Assembly: GCF_029774155.1 (NCBI RefSeq)
Contig: NZ_CP103833.1
Coordinates: 434,001 to 498,000 of the forward strand
Reading direction: 5' to 3'
DNA length: 64,000 nt
Source: Actinobacillus arthritidis
Lineage (GTDB): Bacteria > Pseudomonadota > Gammaproteobacteria > Enterobacterales > Pasteurellaceae
Within the stretch, counting starts at the first letter, position 1; each line of letters begins with the position of its first letter. Of the stretch, positions 60,328 through 64,000 are shown one piece after another. The notes beneath the pieces were generated by a model. The model ran no database searches. It was not told the origin of the DNA and worked only from the letters and a program-made list of their open reading frames with translations. The position numbers and the translations under genes are program-made.

Positions 60328-60780
60328 ATGTCTTTACCCTATATTTTGTTGGCATTAGTCGCCGGTTCCGCACTAGCAAGCCAAGCGGCAATCAATAGCC
60401 GATTAGCGCAAGCAATGCTCGGACAGCCGTTAGTGGCGGCGACAATTTCGTTTGCAACGGGGACAATTGCGTTACTGCTATTTTGTTTTTGGAAAACGGA
60501 TTTAAGCGGTGCGTTACAACAACTTCCGTCACAGCCGTTTTGGAAATTGCTCGGTGGAATTTTAGGCGCCGGTTTCGTCTTTACCACGGTGTTTTTAGCC
60601 CCAAAAATCGGCATTACCAATATGCTGTTTTTTATTATTGTCGGGCAGTTGGTCACAGGAGCGATTATCGATCATTTCGGTTTGTTTGGTATGGCGGTTC
60701 GACCTTTCCAATTAAATCAATTAATCGGGTTATTAACGGTTGCTTGTGGTTTAGGGATTTATTTCTTAGCCCGAAAATAA
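60328..60780 (+). CDS. Small DMT-type membrane protein (YdcZ/DUF606 family)
   Basis: The 150-residue protein has about five membrane helices starting MSLPYILLALVAGSALASQA, typical of the YdcZ (DUF606) family of small multidrug-type permeases. The start at 60328 is preferred: the in-frame extension to 60280 overlaps the hscB stop and reads through an uptake signal. No role in Fe-S assembly is known. It sits between hscB and hscA. Confidence 0.75.
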   Translation: MSLPYILLALVAGSALASQAAINSRLAQAMLGQPLVAATISFATGTIALLLFCFWKTDLSGALQQLPSQPFWKLLGGILGAGFVFTTVFLAPKIGITNMLFFIIVGQLVTGAIIDHFGLFGMAVRPFQLNQLIGLLTVACGLGIYFLARK

Positions 60781-60807
60781 GCGGTCGAATTTTAAGGAAA
60801 TTTTGCA

Positions 60808-61440
60808 ATGAAAGCATTAGAAGAATTATTAGATAAGCAATCAGCGTGGCTCATTTTAAGAGATTGGTTTACGCAAGCAAAAAATCATTATGAAATTTTA
60901 GCGAGCTATCCGGAAGATGCCGGTGCGGCACTGGTTGGAATGCGGCTTTCAACGCGTTCGCCAATGGGTGCAATCGTGTATGAAACCGGTGGCATTTTTA
61001 TTGATCACGGCTGGTTGCGCATTTTAGGTTCCGGCAATGAAAAGCTACCGAGAGGCTTATTCGACTGGAATTTCGGTAAAACGTTTAAACAGTCAGGCGA
61101 ACAACCGAGCCATTTATTAGTGGCGGATGATGCTATCGGCGGTTATTTTGCGATTAATGCCGGTGGCTTAGGTGACAAACTCGGGCAAGTTTACTATCAC
61201 AATCCGAAAACCAAAAAATGGGAACCGTTAAATTTAGGTTATTCGGAATTTCTCGGCTGGGCATTAGCCGGTGATTTAGCTGATTTTTATAAAGACTTAC
61301 GTTGGGAAAACTGGCAAGCGGATATTGCGAATTTACAAGGTCATCAAGTATTAGAATTAGAAAGTAAAATCGCCGTACCGATCGAACGCCATTACCAAGG
61401 CGTATTTGCACCGGAAAATATGGGATACTCCGTAGCATAA
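60808..61440 (+). CDS. DUF2625 family protein
   Basis: The 210-residue soluble protein has no signal peptide or enzyme motif that I can identify. GGIFIDHGWLRILGSGNEKL and GGYFAINAGGLGDKLGQVYY match the DUF2625 family, whose function is unknown. It lies 27 bases after the DMT-type gene, with an uptake signal in the gap, and splits the isc operon together with it. Confidence 0.75.
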   Translation: MKALEELLDKQSAWLILRDWFTQAKNHYEILASYPEDAGAALVGMRLSTRSPMGAIVYETGGIFIDHGWLRILGSGNEKLPRGLFDWNFGKTFKQSGEQPSHLLVADDAIGGYFAINAGGLGDKLGQVYYHNPKTKKWEPLNLGYSEFLGWALAGDLADFYKDLRWENWQADIANLQGHQVLELESKIAVPIERHYQGVFAPENMGYSVA

Positions 61441-61446
61441 TTTTAT

Positions 61447-61473
61447 CACTCTCTCCCACAAGAGGAGAGAGTG
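61447..61473 (+). terminator. Hairpin before hscA
   Basis: CACTCTCTCC pairs with GGAGAGAGTG over a 7-base loop. No immediate T run follows. It could end the DUF2625 transcript, in which case hscA would use its own promoter. Confidence 0.6.
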
Positions 61474-61558
61474 TAGTAAGTGCTCGTTTTTGAATTAGAT
61501 CTTGAGCAGAATTTGGTAGAGTCAGAACATAATATTATACAAAGAGAGATAAAAAATA

Positions 61559-63411
61559 ATGGCATTACTTCAAATTGCTGAGCCGGGGCAGACGGTCGCA
61601 CCACATCAGCATCGTTTAGCAATCGGTATTGACCTTGGCACAACCAATTCATTGGTGGCAAGTGTACGTAGCGGGCAAACGCAGGTGTTGTTAGATGATC
61701 AGGAACGAGCGTTAGTTCCATCCGTCGTCCACTACGGTGAACAACAAAAAATCGTTGGGGTTGAAGCATTTGCGCAAGCAAGTATTGACCCTCAGAATAC
61801 GGTAATTTCGGCGAAACGTTTAATCGGTCGCTCACTAGCAGACGTACAAACACGTTATCCGGATTTGCCTTATAAATTTATCGCCAGTGATAACGGCTTA
61901 CCGTTAATTCAGACTAAACAAGGTAATAAAAGTCCGGTTGAGGTATCAGCGGATATTTTAAGCCATTTAAATCGCTTTGCCGAACAACGTTTAGGCGGAG
62001 AATTATCCGGTGTAGTTATCACTGTACCGGCGTATTTTGATGACGCACAACGTCAAAGCACCAAAGATGCGGCGCGTCTTGCCGGTTTAAATGTATTACG
62101 TTTATTAAATGAACCAACGGCGCTAGCGATTGCTTATGGGTTGGATAGCGGACAAGAAGGCGTTATCGCAGTATATGATTTAGGCGGCGGTACTTTCGAT
62201 ATTTCGATTTTGCGTTTAAGTCGAGGTGTGTTTGAAGTGTTGGCGACCGGTGGTGATACCGCACTTGGCGGCGATGATTTCGACCATTTGCTAGCCGATT
62301 GGATTGCGGAACAGGCAAATTACAAACCGCAGAATGCCAATGAACAACGTGAATTATTAACGCTAGCTACCCAAACTAAAGTGGTGCTTTCACAAGCGGT
62401 CGAAACTGAAGTGAAATTTGCAAATTGGCAAGGTACGGTAAGCCGTGCGCAATTTAACGAGTTAATTCAGCCATTAGTTAAACGTTCATTGATGACTTGC
62501 CGCCGAGCGTTAAAAGATGCCGGTGTGGAGGTCGAAGAAGTTCGTGAAGTGGTAATGGTTGGCGGTTCAACCCGTGTGCCGTTTGTGCGTGAGCAAGTCG
62601 GCGAATTTTTCGAGAAGAATCCGTTAACCTCAATTGATCCGGATAAAGTTGTGGCATTAGGTGCGCGATTCAGGCGGATATCCTAGTGGGTAATAAACCG
62701 GATAGCGAAATGTCGCTGTTAGATGTGGTACCGCTTTCACTTGGTATCGAAACGATGGGTGGTTTAGTTGAGAAAATTATTCCGCGTAACACGACGATTC
62801 CGGTTGCACGTGCGCAAGAATTTACTACGGCGAAAGACGGTCAAACCGCAATGAGCGTACACGTGTTACAAGGCGAACGTGAGTTAGTCGAAGATTGTCG
62901 TTCACTTGGTCGCTTTACGTTACGAGGCATTCCGCCGATGGTTGCCGGTGCGGCGACAATTCGTGTTACTTATCAAGTGGATGCGGATGGTTTGCTCAGT
63001 GTTACGGCAATGGAAAAATCGACCAAAGTACAGGCTTCGATTCAAATTAAGCCGTCTTACGGTTTAACCGATGAAGAAGTCACGCAAATGATTAAATCTT
63101 CAATGACCAATGCCAAAGAAGATATGGAAGCTCGTCAACTTGCTGAACAGCGTGTTGAAGCAGATAGAACGATTGATACGGTAATTTCGGCATTGCAACA
63201 AGACGGTGCGGAAGTATTAAGCGTTGAAGAGTTTAAGTTAATTGAAGCGGAAATCGCAAAACTGATTCAATTAAAACAAGGTACGGATCGACAAGCAATT
63301 GCCCAAGGGGTAAAAGATTTAGATCTCGCAACACAAACATTTGTCGCGAAGCGAATGAATTTATCAATCCAAAAAGCATTAGCGGGTAAAGCCGTTGATG
63401 AAATTATTTAA
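61559..63411 (+). CDS. hscA: Fe-S assembly chaperone HscA (frame broken once)
   Basis: HscA is the Hsp70 that, with HscB, drives cluster transfer from IscU. The 617-residue restored protein has the ATPase block [13 protein letters not shown], the second phosphate loop [14 protein letters not shown] and the C-terminal substrate domain starting after [13 protein letters not shown]. One missing G near 62667 breaks the frame after VVALGA; restoring it gives [20 protein letters not shown] site and substrate domain are otherwise complete. Confidence 0.95.
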
Positions 63412-63461
63412 TTAGTGCCCTTCTGTGAAAAGAGGGGAAGAGTCAAATAAAAGAGGATATT

Positions 63462-63803
63462 ATGCCAAAAGTTGTTTTTCTTCCGCATGAAGAGTTCTGT
63501 CCGGAAGGTATGGTGATTGAAGCGCAAACCGGCGACAATTTATTAGAGTTAGCGCACAATGCGGGTGTAGAAATTCACCATGCTTGTGACGGTTCTTGTG
63601 CGTGTACGACTTGCCATGTGGTTATTCGTGAAGGGTTTGATTCATTAAATGAAACAACCGATCAAGAAGAAGATATGCTAGATAAAGCATGGGGTCTGGA
63701 AATGGATAGCCGTTTAAGTTGCCAATGTGTAGTTGGCGAAGAAGACTTAGTGGTAGAGATTCCGAAATATAACTTAAATCACGCAAATGAGGCGGCACAC
63801 TAA
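63462..63803 (+). CDS. fdx: 2Fe-2S ferredoxin of the isc operon
   Basis: This ferredoxin supplies electrons for cluster assembly. The 113-residue protein has the cysteines in [14 protein letters not shown] and a fourth in [11 protein letters not shown]. The iscX gene begins at its last base (TAATG overlap). Confidence 0.97.
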   Translation: MPKVVFLPHEEFCPEGMVIEAQTGDNLLELAHNAGVEIHHACDGSCACTTCHVVIREGFDSLNETTDQEEDMLDKAWGLEMDSRLSCQCVVGEEDLVVEIPKYNLNHANEAAH

Positions 63804-63997
63804 TGAAATGGTCTGATACACGCATGATTGCGGAAAATCTGTATGATATGAATCCGGATTTGGATCCGACGACAGTTCGTTTTACCGATATGCATAAATG
63901 GATCTGCGAAATGGAAGATTTTGATGATGATCCGGAAGCGTCAAACGAACATATTTTAGAAGCGATTTTAACCATTTGGTTAGAAGAATACGAATAA
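63803..63997 (+). CDS. iscX: Fe-S assembly protein IscX
   Basis: IscX is a small acidic protein that binds IscS and modulates the rate of assembly. The 64-residue product starts [20 protein letters not shown] and ends TIWLEEYE, with the usual length and charge. It overlaps fdx and closes the operon. Confidence 0.95.
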   Translation: MKWSDTRMIAENLYDMNPDLDPTTVRFTDMHKWICEMEDFDDDPEASNEHILEAILTIWLEEYE

Positions 63998-64000
63998 GTA

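Noticed and set aside
435..61700. Many short ACAAGCGGTC-type repeats as a possible CRISPR array or mobile repeat
   Set aside because: They are scattered singly or as inverted pairs, without regular spacers, and match the known uptake signal.
1..64000. tRNA, rRNA, complete insertion sequences, prophage
   Set aside because: No cloverleaf-type sequence, rRNA segment, transposase or phage structural gene was recognised on either strand.

Overview
The window reads as chromosomal DNA from the Pasteurellaceae, most likely Actinobacillus pleuropneumoniae or a close relative. The evidence is the low GC content, dozens of copies of the Actinobacillus-type DNA uptake signal (core ACAAGCGGTC, many as inverted pairs serving as terminators), a selenocysteine-containing SelD, and gene orders typical of that family. 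No rRNA, tRNA, CRISPR array, prophage or complete insertion sequence was found.

Layout. 1-2.6 kb: tail of a MetE-like methyltransferase, an AEC transporter and prfB with its programmed frameshift. 2.8-11.3 kb: the accessory part, with a WYL regulator, a broken RhuM-Fic gene, a tandem AAA+ ATPase, an unusual sirtuin, a HAD nucleotidase-like protein, a CobB sirtuin and two divergent FtsZ-like proteins. Four transcription units here carry the same palindrome, GCGACA-N5-TGTCGC. 11.5-14.2 kb: selD (Sec), nudJ, ubiH. 14.2-16.1 kb: three related lipoproteins, one with a 195-bp hexanucleotide tract. 16.2-20.8 kb: ubiI, rapZ, ptsN, lptB, lptA, lptC. 21-25.8 kb: ppc and a TPM/TPM/LemA operon. 25.9-30.6 kb: fruBKA, with a triplicated HPr region in FruB. 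30.9-40.6 kb: glgBXCAP. 40.7-46.4 kb: ndk, metG, dacB, greA, prmB. 46.5-51.6 kb: bioAFGCD-smrB. 51.7-56.6 kb: a DMT transporter, arcB, ogt, fadL. 57-64 kb: the isc operon, with two unrelated genes between hscB and hscA.

The best candidate for an undescribed system is the 4.9-11.4 kb locus. Two adjacent FtsZ-like proteins look complementary. The first keeps the glycine-rich GTP-binding T4 loop but stops before the T7 loop. The second lacks T4 but keeps the catalytic NxDxxD T7 motif and the C-terminal domain. This suggests an obligate two-subunit tubulin-like GTPase, apparently co-regulated with a tandem AAA+ ATPase and two NAD-dependent sirtuins.

A caution on sequence quality: thirteen genes, several of them essential or normally conserved (prfB, greA, hscA, hscB), carry single-base frame breaks, about eighteen in all and mostly in short homopolymers. 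I read most as sequencing or assembly errors and give merged coordinates for the intact gene. The programmed frameshift in prfB and the UGA in selD are real recoding events.
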